From: Amylostereum areolatum
Taxonomy: Eukaryota; Basidiomycota; Agaricomycetes; Russulales; Stereaceae
DNA length: 64,000 nucleotides
Assembly (NCBI GenBank): GCA_012932865.1
Contig: SAXG01000002.1
Coordinates: 124,001-188,000 of the forward strand
Direction: 5' to 3'
Made by a program: the position numbers and the translations under genes. The stretch's first letter is position 1. Each line of letters starts with the position of its first letter. Shown one piece after another: positions 33,361-45,516 of the stretch. The notes beneath the pieces are model-generated. The model saw only the letters and a list, made by a program, of their open reading frames with translations. It ran no database searches and had not been told where the DNA came from.

Positions 33361-34664
33361 GCGCGTGGTGGGTACAGATCGTTGGAGAAGTGTTTGGTGC
33401 AAAGTATGCTGTATGTGTGTTTTGTATCTGAGCACTTCTAGTTGCTACTCCGTATATTTGCTTCGAGGTCCGCTACAATGGTTTCATCTCAGGCTATCGC
33501 CGACTACGGCGAAGGGTAAGTACTAAAGTAGTGCGAGACGCGTCTGGTAACCGCAACAGATCACACGTGACCGCGGTTGAGAGCAAATACCTCGGGTTCA
33601 TATTCAACATCCATCTCAGACTCTCACCTCATCCGTTTGCGCTCATTTTGTCCGTGCCGAAATCTGCCTCAACATGTGGGAGAGTTTCTTACACACAGGT
33701 TCGATACTTGGTGGAGAACAAGGGTGGATGTATTTATACATCAAATTTCGGGCACATGGTGCGTTTGTCACTCGGGGTACTCATTCCATGCACTGACCCA
33801 CCTTGCCGGTATAGAATGTCAGCTCTTCTAGACAGACCCGGTTCGTAACAAAACGGATTCGGATGGAACGTGTCTCCAACAGAATCAGTCCGCTTATCGT
33901 TGAAGGTACGCTGTTGTTCGGCCTCTCAATGACATCGCGCGAGATGTGCCCTGTGTCGAGAGAGTGACAGATTATTGATTCTCACCGTCAATTTTGGTGT
34001 GATTACCAGTGAGTGGTCCCGTCGATTTTCGTTTCCTTTCAAAGACTGAAGAAAGACGCAGGGAGTGTCGGGAATTTCGTCCCCAGATGTCTCTGTAGTA
34101 CCTCGGATGCATTATTAGAGAGCCCAAGCTTCCTGTCCCATGTCCTGCTGCGCGCTGACGATGCGAGTACATGCACCCCTAGTTGAACTTCTTGCCTTTA
34201 TCAAACCTCGCCGGCTTGACCCCACTCCTCAAGGCTCCCACCTGCTTTAGCCCGCGAAGATTCTTTGGCAGTGTTAACCCTGAGGCCTGAACCCAGACAT
34301 ACGGCGGTCGCGACGTGGGCTTTAGGGCCTAGCGGAAGGTAAGTTCAATTGGCGTGTATCTGCTTGACTGCTTCCTTTTCTCATGCCGTGGCACCATGCG
34401 GGGCCCGGGCAGCTGCAATCCACATACCACTCCGCCACTTTGACATCAGTTCGCTGACTCGTCCGTCTGTAGGTTTTCACCTCCGTATCACGACACAGAA
34501 AACCATCTTCTCGTTGCCGATTGAATTGGGTGGAAGTTACCCATCATAAGGTTTGACCCACGTGGGGCCAATGAGGGTCATCGTATCGAACACCGTATCG
34601 AACACAGCGATGCTCTATAAATGCGTGCGCGAACGAGGCCGGCGACTGCAAATACTCGCCTCAA
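33361..34664. other. intergenic, copy D to copy E
   Basis: No gene recognised in 1.3 kb. It contains the TATA box of E. Confidence 0.55.
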
Positions 34665-36825
34665 ATGTCCTTGACTATCGAGAACCTTGCCGCCGTTGTT
34701 ACCTTTGTTATCTTCTCGACTCTCTTCTGCGAGGCATACCTTCGCCGATGCAGATCATTCTCAGCGACGCCTCCGGGGCCTCCATCCATCCCTTTCTTGG
34801 GAAACATATTGGACATCCCTACTAGTGCTCCATGGAAGACGTACGCAGCCTGGGGAAAGGAATACGGGAGTGAGCGCCCTATCTCTCTTGAGGCTGTGAT
34901 CAGTCGTGTATGCTTATTTCTCACCCCAGGCGATGTCATCAGCGTGCGCTCTCTGGGCCAGCTCACCGTAGTCGTGAACACAGAGAGAGCCGCGCGCGAG
35001 CTCTTCGAGAAGCGTTCTTCTAACTATTCGGATCGTCCACGTTTTACTATCCTCGACCTGTAAGCTGCTTGTTCTGCCTTGAATAGTTGCGCCACTCAAT
35101 ATAAACCACCGTAGCATGGGCTGGAGTTTCAACGTCGCATTATTGCCATACGTCGAGAGATGGAGGACCTGCCGTAGGATCATGCACCAATTCCTGCACG
35201 AGAAAGCGGCGCAGGCCTACCGCCCCCTCGTCATCGACAAGGCCAACGATTTCATCAAGAACCTGCAAAGGCACCCCGAACATGTCAAAGAACATATTGC
35301 ACAGTGAGTCACCCCCCTTTTTGTGAAACGATTCTGGCTGACTTTTCTCGTATTGCAGGTACTCGGCATCCATCGCCATGTCTGTGGCTTACGCATATGA
35401 CGTCCGGCCTGAAGGCGATAAGTACGTCCCCATCGCCGAAAAAGCGATGGCGATGCTTTCGGACTCAATATATCCTGGTGCTATGGCCGTGAACGCATTT
35501 CCCATTCGTGAGCTACTTCTTTCTAGCGCCTTCTGGCATACATTCATGATAGCAGTGAAATATCTTCCGACATGGTTCCCCGGTGCCGCCTTCAAGACAA
35601 TCGCAACGGAGTGCCTTTCTTACACGACAAAAATGCGTGAGACTCCTATGGAATGTGTTAAGGTTGAGATTGTACGTATTCAGTCGGTCAAGCAGCGTCA
35701 GCACGGTACTAACTATATTGTCCTAAACCTACGTAGGGTTCGGGGGCGGCTAGACCATCGATGGCATCTTCCTTGATCGAAGCCAATGAGATGAGCAATG
35801 GGGGCGTGGACGGTATTGAGATCATCAAGGATGTCACTGCTACGGTCTACGCAGGTGTGTGCACAGCTATTGTCCGATTTCATGAAAATGCTTCTCATTT
35901 TTGACTTGAAAGCTGGCTCCGATACCGTAAGTCTTTCCGAAAAGCATTGATCGCCAGGGCCTCCTCATGAGTAATTCCAAAGTCGCTTTCGACCATCACA
36001 TCTTTTGTTCTTGCCATGCTGTTGAACCCAGCCGCCCAACGTCGGGCCCAATCGGAGATCGACGCGGTTGTGGGACGAGACCGACTCCCAACTTTCGAGG
36101 ATCGTGCTTCCCTTCCTTTCGTCGAGGCAATATACAGGGAATCCTTGCGCTGGTACCCCGTCACCCCTCTCGGTGTCTATAGACAGTCTATACACGATGA
36201 CGAGTTCGACGGCTTTTTCATCCCCGGAGGTAAACATGGTCACTCTGGCGAGGCGTGTCCAAAGCGCTAACGCTATCGCTCGCAGGAACAATGTTACTCT
36301 TCAATACATGGTAGGCTTTCCACGGGAACAGTCGTATAAATAGTCATATGTAACCCAACCAGGGCCATTCTGCACAACCCCGAGGCATATCCCGATCCAG
36401 ATAGCTTCAAACCGGAACGTTTCTTGAAGGATGATGGTACGCTCAACACCGACGACGTGAGCGCCGCGTTCGGTTTCGGGCGAAGGTACGTTCTTCGCTT
36501 TTCCAGGATGCTGAACCGAAGGCTGAAATTGTTCCAGAATTTGTGTTGGTAAGCACCTCGCCCGTTCAAGCGTGTGGCTTGCAATGGCGTATACACTGGC
36601 GATGTTCAACATCGACAAGGCCAAGGACGGGCGAGGAAACGAGATACCAGTTGAAGTGAAATATTCGGATGGTGCCGTCATGTCAGTTCTTTTGTGCGTC
36701 TTCTTGAATACCTTACCGTGTGCTAACGTTGTTTCTTGAGACACCCTGGGCCGTTCGAATGCTGTGTAACACCCAGGGATGAGCAAGCCGCGTCGCTTAT
36801 CTGCGAGCCAGGGGTGGTAAACTAA
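34665..36825 (+). CDS. cytochrome P450, array copy E
   Basis: Intact sister of copy D with the same exon plan. Visible are the anchor AVVTFVIFSTLFCEAYL, PPGPPSIPFLGN, DVISVRSLGQLTVVVN, GWSFNVALLPYVERWRTCRR, YSASIAMSVAYAYDV, FPGAAFKTIATEC, the I-helix AGSDT, YRESLRWYPVTPLGV, the split IPGG/TMLLFNTW, ERFLKDDGTLNTDD, the haem loop FGFGRR-ICVGKHLARSSVW, and a last exon reading HPGPFECCVTPRDEQAASL ending EPGVVN. All introns have usable GT-AG borders and no frame break was found. Membrane-anchored monooxygenase of unknown substrate; the TATA box lies about 45 nt before the ATG. Confidence 0.9.
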
Positions 36826-37972
36826 ATAGACTCCACAGTGGCATACGAACGACTGAGGTGTCCACAGAGTTACATATGCATGCAATTATACAACCCGCTT
36901 TGGTTTTATGACGTCCGGGAAGGGGAAGAGCGTGAACGATTACAACAATCCTAAGGAAGAAGAGAAAAGAAGACACCGGGAAAGAAGGGTGGAAGTTAGA
37001 GGGTACCGAAGAAACTATGCATTTCATGACGAATGGGAGAGGACGCAGGAAGACGAACACACAACCGGCAGGAGAAAAGACAGACCGTAAGTCCGCATAT
37101 GAAGCCGAGCTTACTGCACAGGAGACGCTACGTTGAGGGGCGAGTGGGATCTGGTCAGATATGAACGACGGGACGAGTGATGAGTAGCAACGGTGCATTT
37201 TGAATTGTGAAGATGTGAAGAAGAACTGTGGTGTGTGGGGGGAGGTGGGCCAGGGACGATATGGTAGTACTGTACTGTTGTACTGTACTCCTTCGTGACG
37301 TCAACAAGCGTCGGCTTCCATTCTATTAGTCAGCCCGGCCCGCCCGAGGCATCGCCGACTCGTTCGAACTTTCGTGCTTGCATTCGAGTTGCATCCATAT
37401 TGCGTTGAGCATACCTACCACGATGACCTCTCCCATTCAACCCAAATTTCTCGCGCCAGAAAGAACGCATCGTGGGCCAGGGTGATGCTTGCCGATGGTC
37501 ATCTGGAGACGGAGCTCCAGAAAACGAGGTGTGTGCTTTGATTCTTAAACAACCGCTCGTTTGCGCTGACAACTCTTGTCAATACGAAGGGCCGATTCTT
37601 CCGTGTTCTGAAAGAGCAGGATGGACATCTTACACCGATACATTTGTTCCAAGCGCTTTCTCTCTTGTGGTTGTCGTCCGCGGTGCTCGGTAAGTTACTA
37701 AGTACTCGCTCATGTGCTACTCTATTGCTTCGTTTTCTGGCGCCAGTCCCCCTTAGTCCTTCGCGTGACGCATGCCTTTCGAATGCTAACACTCGTCTTA
37801 TCGCATAGGCTGGATTCTCCTGGGACCACTCTTGATTGAGAGTATCAGGTGAGCGGCTCTATCGCGCCCTCACACGCGTAAAATTAGCCTATACTCACGA
37901 AATAATAGACTGGAATGTACATCTCATATGTAACCCCGCCGGAGCCTCACTATCGTCAATCGTTCCCCCGTC
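36826..37972. other. intergenic, copy E to copy F
   Basis: About 1.1 kb. Short frames at 36908-37090 and 37472-37693 have no recognisable features, so no gene is called. Confidence 0.5.
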
Positions 37973-40113
37973 ATGACTGCACCTCTTCATCAAATTGTTG
38001 TCCTCATCTCAGCCTTAGGCGTGGCCCTTGCAGTTCAAGCATATCTTCGACAACAGCGAGCTCGAGCTCTTAGACCACCTGGACCTACCCCGCTCCCGCT
38101 CCTAGGAAATCTCTTCCAAATCCCAAAGCGTTCTCCGTGGAAAACTTACGCTGCTTGGGGGAGGGAGCATCGCAGTAATCATGGCTCTCTTACTTCTCTC
38201 CCACCAACTCATTTTTTCTTCTCAGGTGACTTGATCAGCGTTCAAGTCTTTGACCAGCTTACCATCATTGTGAACACCGCCAAAGCAGCGCGCGAGCTCT
38301 TCGAGAAGCGCTCACACAAGTACTCCGATCGGCCGCACTTCACGATGATAGACCTGTGAGTAGTATTGACTTGCATCTTCTGCGTCGCTTGCTCATCGTT
38401 CGGGGTGTGTGCTGTCCACAGTATAGGCTGGGACTGGGACATCGCCATGATGCGATACGATGCAAAATGGCGGCTGCACCGTCGGCTATTACACCAGTTT
38501 ATGCACGAGAAGGCAGCGTTGGCGTACCACCCGATCATACTTAGCAATACCAACATGCTCCTCCAGGACTTATACCAGGATTCGGATCACTGCCGCGACC
38601 ATATTGCACGGTATGTACTGTCCTGTTCACATTTCGTGGTCATACTCACTGAGAGTCACCAAGTTTTTTCGCATCTGTTACGATGTCAATCGCCTACGCG
38701 TACGATGATCAAGACCAAATGGCTCGACACGCCCGTAATGCAGGAAAAGCCGGTGTAATGTTCGCTGACGCCATCCTTCCCGGGGCTTCCGTAGTCAACT
38801 ATTTCCCGTTCCGTAGGTTGTTACTCCCTCCGTCTCGTTCTAGTCATATTGAATTGCAGTTGCTAGTGAGATATTTGCCGTTGTGTCTGCCTGGTGCCGG
38901 CTTTCTAAGAGAGGCAAGAGAGTGCAAGGTGCTCACTACCCAGATGCGTGAAGAACCATTTGACGTGGTGAAGGCTGCCATGGTAAGTCTGTCGTTGTGG
39001 TGCTCTTCATACCGTATCTCTGAAAGCGGCGTCTCGTCAGCGTGTTGGTACTGCCGGCCCCTCTATGGCGTTGTCGATGATCGAAACGAACGATCTCAAT
39101 GGTGGAGGGCTTGACGGAGCAGAGTCTGCTAAAAATGTCGCCGCAATTGTGTATGCAGGTGAAGACTCTTATCATTATTTACCACAAGCAAGGTGTAACC
39201 TTCATTCTTTCCATATGTAGGCGGCGCAGATACCGTGCGTATCATCTACATATGTTTATTTATACTCTAACGTCGAGCTAGATGACGTCTGTCCTCGCAA
39301 CTTTCGTTTTGGCCATGTGCCTGAACCCGTCCGTTCAGCGCCGAGCTCAGCAAGAGATCGACACTGTTGTTGGACGTCATCGCCTACCAACATTCGAAGA
39401 TCGTGCCCACCTTCCATATGTCGAGGCCCTATGTCGGGAGGTCTTTAGATGGAACCTAGCCACGCCCCTTGGGATGCCGAGGAAAGTGATAGATGACGAC
39501 GAATACGATGGGTTTCTGATTCCAGGAGGTGAGGTCTGCCTCTTGTTTCTCCAGTCTCCCGGTGCTGACATGATGAAGGGTGCACCATAATATTCAATAC
39601 ATGGTAGGTATCTGTGCCGTCATTATAAAGCATAGATGTTTGACTAGGAACAATAGGGCCATTCTTCATGATCCCGACGTGTACACTGAACCGGACTCGT
39701 TCATGCCGGAGCGGTTTCTCACTAAGGAGGGTTCGCTCATCGTGGACGGACGCCCAACCTGCATTTGGGTTCGGCAGGAGGTGCGCTGATAAGTATCGTC
39801 CGCAAAATGGAACTAATGAAGTATCTCCCCCATCAGGTTATGTCCTGGGATCATCCTCGCTAGGGCTACGGTGTGGAATGCTGTTGCTGCCATCCTCGCA
39901 ACTTTCAAGCTCTCGCCGGCAAAAAACGAGCACGGCGAGGATATCCCGGTCGAAATAGAATATTATCCTGGCGTCATAAGGTTCGTTGTACCATTCTCAG
40001 TTACTTAGCCTGACATAACAACACTGTACAGTCACCCTGCTCCGTTCCAGTGCTCAATCGCTCCACGGGATGCAAAGGCAGAGGGGCTCATACGTGAAGC
40101 GGGCATTTTCTAA
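37973..40113 (+). CDS. cytochrome P450, array copy F
   Basis: The most diverged member of the array. The anchor (IVVLISALGVALAVQAYL), PPGPTPLPLLGN, DLISVQVFDQLTIIVN, GWDWDIAMMRYDAKWRLHRR, the I-helix GGADT, CREVFRWNLATPLGM and ERFLTKEGSL are present. Just before the haem loop an extra G at about 39748 shifts the frame; skipping it restores VDDAQPAFGFGRR, which continues across an intron into LCPGIILARATVW with the thiolate Cys and to a final exon SHPAPFQCSIAPRDAKAEGL ending EAGIF. With the extra base the enzyme would lack its haem ligand. Its nearest relative in the window is the decayed gene at 55590-57264 on the other strand, which shares the MT...N-terminus, the DHS/HRS junction and the last exon. 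Confidence 0.85.
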
Positions 40114-40602
40114 TTGGGTCATGTTACTTTTCCGAATGACTGTTGATGCCTAGCTAGTACTTCGAGTGTACGGGTTGATCGTCAGTGTGTTTTGATCGCT
40201 TTCTCCTTCGTCGGAAGGTCTGTACACCGGCGGTCCAAGCAGTTATGGCGTCCTGTGGTTTTCCACACATCGCGTCAGTGCAGCTAGTTCGATTTCGTGT
40301 AGTAACCATTCCACATAAACCTGGTTCGAGTTGGGTTCGATTATGAAAGCAAGATAGCAAAGAACAAACGGTGCAAACAGAGCGGACAAAGCGACCGGAA
40401 CGAACAACGCAAACAAAGTGAATACGACGAGCATGGCGAAAACAAACATAACGAGTAGAGAAAACAGAGAAAACAAAGCGATTGGAGGGAGCGAATGTAT
40501 AGCAAAAAATCACTGAATATCCTGGAGTCCGCCGGTCGAAGAAACTGGAAAACGACTGATGAAAGGTGTCGAGCGAATTTCTCAGAGCCATGCCACGCAC
40601 TT
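40114..40602. other. intergenic
   Basis: Between the converging ends of P450 F and the unknown minus-strand gene. It is A-rich on the plus strand around 40340-40480; no gene seen. Confidence 0.55.
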
Positions 40603-42260
40603 TCATGTTGAATCTCGACTACCGAAACGACGTTTGTCTCCGGCACTATGGCCACCTTGGGTACGCGCTGGGGTACTCGTGCCGGTCTGCGCAGCTTGTG
40701 CACTGGAACCTGCCTGAACGGCGAGCCCACTGGCAAGAGATCCAGCCTGCGTACTAGGCCCTGCTTGGACTTCGTTTTCAGGACCTGCCTGCCAGCCACG
40801 CATCACTGGTGCCCATGAGGACTCCCCATTCAAGTTGAGAGCGCGGCGTGTTGTGGGCGCACGACCGACTACGTGTGCCCTGGCGCCGGGAGTCGGTGAA
40901 GATTGCGCATGTGACGAGGATAATTCAAGACGTGGATCGAGAGGAGAAATAACGATGTTGTGATCGGGAGACCAAGGAGGTAATGGCGAATGTGGCGCAC
41001 GGAATCCATGCCCGATAGGTCGGGGAGGTGCGTAGAATAATGGGGGTGGCGCCATAACTGGAGGACTCGAATATGATAACGTGTTCGCGACTGTGGGACC
41101 GACGCGGGGAGGTTGCGCGGCCGAGGATTTAGGGGCGGGTGGAACCGGTCCTTCATCTGGAGTCTGGAGTGGAGGGGGACCCAGAGGCCCAATGTAAAGC
41201 CCGATCGGCTGCTCGGAGTCAGGTTCCTCCTCGACATTGTCAGAACTTGAAATGTAAAGATCCTTCGGCCGAGCCGCGCGAGGGGGGAGTACTCGCCGAT
41301 GGAGGGCGTCGACAGCCACACTGGTTTTATATGCACCACCATCCGAAGCGTCCGCAGAGGCTGCTACGTCAGTCCAGTCGTTTTCACCTAGAATCTCAAG
41401 GAGAGGCTCTTGTATGGATGAAATGATGAGTTGATCCGCAGCATTCAGCTGCATTACTCCGGAGTTCTGTGGTGGGAATGTCAGTGGAGTAGTACACCAT
41501 GTCTGGTCGAAGACGGGTCCTCAGAGTGTGACCCAGATCCTCTTGGAGTTTTTCGATGACCGGCCCATAATCTCTCTTCTGTCTCTTGGTCGCCTTCGGG
41601 ATATCCGGTAGCGGCTCCGTGGCGTCGGCGTCGGGGTGGTTGAAAGTGAGCAATGTGAAGTAGAGCCCTGCCGAGAAAAAGACGTATAAGACATTTACGT
41701 CTGGGAGATGATGAAGAACAAGGAGGGCTTGTTTGAAGAGTTGTGGCACAGTCGCGAAAAAGCTCTGTTCTGCCGCCAAGGCGGGTTCTGGCGATATCCA
41801 TTTTCCCTTCTTCAGGTCGAGGGACTTTGCCTCCCATGTGAACACCAATCTGGTCCGGTCCACAAAGTGCCTATAAACTGCAAAATCTGGACTTTTTTCA
41901 GTGAAGGCCACTAAAGAACTTCGGTTGAGAAGTGCAGGAGAAACCGGTGGTAGCGGAGAAACAGAATGCGTGGAGAATGTGATCGAGGACGTCGTACATG
42001 TACGACTCGATACCCCTTTGGGAACTAGCAATACGAATGAGGTTGTAGAGCACTACACCGCCAGAGCTTTGATTAGGTTCAAGCTGAACACGTACTAGAA
42101 AGCATTTTTGAGCTCCGGGCCTCCGGCCACCAGGCGCATCGAGTCGGAGAGCCTCGTTTCTTTTCGAACTCCGAAGCCTCCGCTCAGAAACGGCCAGCCC
42201 ACCTCCCTCTCTTACCTCAACTTCCTTGACCACTGTTGCTAAAAGCACTCTTCTCACCAT
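40603..42260 (-). CDS. unknown protein with PD...ExK motif, frame uncertain
   Basis: Three long minus-strand frames that follow one another (42260-41898, 42031-41396, 41454-40603) look like one protein of about 500 residues broken by two shifts, near 41950 and 41480. The middle part reads SSLVAFTEKSPDFAVYRHF then LVFTWEAKSLDLKKGKW, where PD and ExK with the intervening hydrophobic strand resemble the core of PD-(D/E)XK nucleases; this is motif-level only. The C-terminal part is low-complexity: Pro-rich, then repeats built on QAGP/QAGS. I cannot assign a family with confidence. Introns may account for one shift; otherwise this is a decaying gene. It is divergent from the gene at 42271, and the two 5' ends nearly touch. 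Confidence 0.45.
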
Positions 42261-42270
42261 CCTTCACAGC

Positions 42271-42967
42271 ATGCCTCGAACATATTTTGCCGTTCCGGGA
42301 AACATCTGTCACGAGTATGAGATCGACGACAACGGCAGACTCATCGGTGATCCCATTCGCGGAATGAAGCCCACCAAACGCGCTGAGGAGGCGCGCAAGG
42401 CGGTTCGTATGGTTACAAAAATGATTTGCCTTTGATTCCTTATAATTTTGCGTACCATGTCAGAGTTGGCAAAGGTGCATCGACAACCGACCGCCCATGC
42501 TCCAGCTTCGCGCTGACCTGCGTCCTCCTCCCGGCGACACATCGGAGAAGACTCCTCTGCTCCACTTCGGGTTACCTGTCACCATGGAACAATATCTCTC
42601 CTGCGTTCGCAAAAATGACCTCATCCCAGACGGATTTTCAGCGCGGCAAGTCGCGGGGCTGGCCATGCCTGTAGTCATAGGCCACCTGCACAAGAAAACC
42701 AAGGTCTTGGTGCGCCCCCAAGACCCGCTTTCATGGGAGTACGACTCTATGATAGCGCTTTACTCCAACTATACGCAGGAGAAGGTTGCTTTGAGCGAAG
42801 AGGCCGAACGGGATACTATCCGACTCATCAGGGAGGAACTGGGCATTGACGAGGACACTCAGGTGATGTGGTGGTGGGATATCAAGCATGGGCCAGGGTA
42901 AGTGTGCGTCCTTGCGCTTCGATGAATATTTCTGACGGTGTGTAGACCTTACTACGACCGAGAGTGA
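42271..42967 (+). CDS. conserved-looking hypothetical protein, 195 aa
   Basis: Exons 42271-42402, 42464-42897 and 42946-42967 with introns of 61 and 48 nt join in frame to 195 residues, from MPRTYFAVPGN to GPGPYYDRE. The second intron overlaps a stop-like GTAAGT, so splicing is needed for the last seven codons. The composition is that of a soluble, mixed alpha/beta protein with acidic helical stretches (EEAERDTIRLIREELGID) and Trp-rich MWWWDIKHG near the end. No signal peptide, membrane helix or domain that I recognise. Divergent from the PD...ExK gene with about 10 bp between the two starts as drawn, so they may share a promoter or one start may be misplaced. Confidence 0.65.
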
Positions 42968-44398
42968 TCTTGTATAGTGTGTCTTGCCACATCACATGGA
43001 CAGTCTCTTGCCTCGCTCTAGTATGACTCATAGTAGCTTGTTCGTGTCGTTTACCTTGCTTTCGTCAGTGTTGTCCAAACTCGTTGTTATCCATGTCCTC
43101 CCTATGTATCATCTCTATTTCGACTCGCCTGTCATAGTAATCCTGACATTCACATGAAAATCCGTCCGTAAGATATTCTTCTAGATTCAACGCGGCGGAC
43201 TGATTGACCAGTATCTAATCTCCCGTCGCAGACCTTACAAGACAGACGTTCTGGTAGAAACCATGTCGTGAACTGTAGACTAGCGACTGAAGGAGTACTA
43301 TTGGCCACGGGCAACGGTGGTGCGCAGTCGTGACGGTCACGTGACCTCGACGCGCCCAAAAACCTGCCCAACGATGGCGACGCTGTGTGCAGCCCGGGAC
43401 GCAGAACACAAAATCGTGAAAATATTCACGGTGCGTTGTCAAAGCTGTAGTAGTGTGTATATGCACAAATTATTGCTAGGAGATGCGTGTAGTCTGAGTA
43501 TTTGCAAAGGTGTTCAGACACCCAGCAATCTCTCCCTCTTCAGGCTCTATAGAAGCATTTTCGCCACAAGTAGATTGTTTTGAAAGAATCTATATGGACT
43601 GTTACAGATTTCTCTTGAGTTTCTCGGTGGTAAAAAGGAAGTTGATGGTGGTGAGAGGGCGGTGAGAGTGGGGGGTGTCTGGGTGTCCAAAGTATGAGGC
43701 ATGATGTCCTGTTTTGGAGCACCAAATAGTACTAGGAGTTGTTAATAATATCGTATATGTGCTCTCAGAGATGGTATATTCAGCAGAGAAACAAAGATGA
43801 GGCAGCATCGGTGGTGAAGGGCACGTCTAGACGGTTTAATGAGGTCGGCGCGCTGTGATTACGTAATCGCTGAACGCGTCCTCGCGTCGACTTTACGGTA
43901 CATTTCCGAGCTTCCAGTGAACCGCCACGCATCGGCGAAAAAGACAAGTGGACCCAGGGGGGATGTATTAATAAACGTATAGAGAGAAACCCCTCAAAAT
44001 CTTTCTCTCTCACCGGTATTTGCCTCGAATCCGCCCCAAATCCAAGCAATTTTTTACATGTCTCTCTATACATTCAAAGGCAGTGATTTTATATAATTTA
44101 TGGCGCAGCTGCCCTCACGAGTCCTATGGTCCTGACAGTGGAAAATGTACCGCCGCTCATTGTCGAATATCTCGAGCACGCGTCGGAGTTTGAATTTGGC
44201 GCGCGTTGCCCGTGGCCAGTACTATAGAAGCCGGCAGTGCCAGAACCGAGCGGTCTCGTGATCTAGAATTTGTCTCGACCTCCTGTTTTTAGCTCTCACC
44301 GCGCTATGCACCTGCTCCCCGTTTTGAACTGAACCACGATCTACCAGAATATCCCCAAGTTCATCCTTCACGCTCCGATCGACGCGTACTCAGCACCC
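42968..44398. other. intergenic, 1.4 kb
   Basis: No gene, RNA or repeat is recognised. Short AT-richer stretches occur around 43440-44110. Confidence 0.55.
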
Positions 44399-45167
44399 AT
44401 GGAGCGCGAGGACACGCCTACCATCGACATCACGTCGCGTGAACCGACCATACCTCAGTCTGCCAGTGTATCGCAGGAACTTGACCGATCAGATTCGCAT
44501 CCAAGGAGACCGGCGAGAGAAACGACGCGGGATTCCCTGGCTGCCCATACAGATGGTGGGTGGTCAGTTACCTCTTCTGTACAACCGCAGAATACCAACG
44601 CATATGTTTCTCAGCATCCTCAAGCGTGAACGTGCCCACAAACCGACGACGTCATACCTTCCAAGTGATCCGCGAAATTAAACCAGCACTTACCCTCGAA
44701 AACACTGGATCCGTTGCGCGCGACCACCTCGCGGCTGAGCGTACCTTCCTTGCATATGTGCGCACGAGTCTCGCCTGTGCCAGTGCTGGCGTCGGTACGC
44801 ATTCTCCCCTCGATTCGTACGCATATTGACTTATATTTATCTGCGTATAGCTCTCATGCAACTGTTTAACCTCGCAGTCGCTGGCGATCTTCAACCTAAT
44901 CTGAAACGTTTTTCCCGCCCGCTCGGCGCCGTCATGGTCATCTTCGGTCTATTCGTCCTTAGTGTCGGTATGTATCCCCATACTCTGTGCAGCTGATCCA
45001 CGCTGAAGACCCTTTCGCTATGTGCAGGGACCACGCGGTATTTCACCATTCAAACGGCTCTGACGCATGGCAAGTTCCCAGCAGCGCGCTATACCATCGC
45101 TCTGCAGACCTTATTCCTCTGTACTGTCGTTGTCGTCGTGTTTGCCATCTTGGTCGGGGTGCGCTGA
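44399..45167 (+). CDS. DUF202 (YidH/VTC1-like) membrane protein
   Basis: Four exons. The N-terminus is hydrophilic (MEREDTPTIDITSREP, Ser/Arg-rich); a short intron of about 37 nt near 44550 brings the frame to the DUF202 signature NTGSVARDHLAAERTFLAYVRTSL written in two pieces around Ala-Arg-Asp-His, then three membrane segments: SLACASAGVALMQLF, RPLGAVMVIFGLFVLSVG and YTIALQTLFLCTVVVVVFAILVGVR at the C-terminus. The internal introns have proper GT-AG borders. DUF202 proteins are small three-helix membrane proteins; in fungi the best-known relative is the polyphosphate polymerase subunit Vtc1, but this one keeps only the DUF202 core, so the exact role is open. The first intron is shorter than its neighbours and is the least certain part of the model. 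Confidence 0.8.
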
Positions 45168-45516
45168 GGCGTGCGAACAAGCCCACCATAGTGTGTCTAA
45201 GTAGTCACAGCTTTACCCGCGAAGCCATGGCCAGACAAGGTACGCACGCTCTTATCTCATCACACCCGTCGCCGCTTATCCGCGTCCTGCATAGACTAGA
45301 CACCCGCTGGGTCAACTAGCCTATCAACAACTGGTCCGAAATCGTCATTATACAACAAAAGCCCGCTAATACTACACCGGCCGCGATACCACACAAGTGG
45401 CTCGTCATCCATAGCATTCGTGACCCCTTGCCTTCAGATATACAATCAACATCTTTCCCGCCCGCCTATGCGCGACCCTTCTCCTCGCTCGACTACAAAA
45501 TCCGCATCGTCATTGT
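45168..45516. other. intergenic, convergent
   Basis: Between the ends of the DUF202 gene and the acid phosphatase gene; no further gene is seen. Confidence 0.55.
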
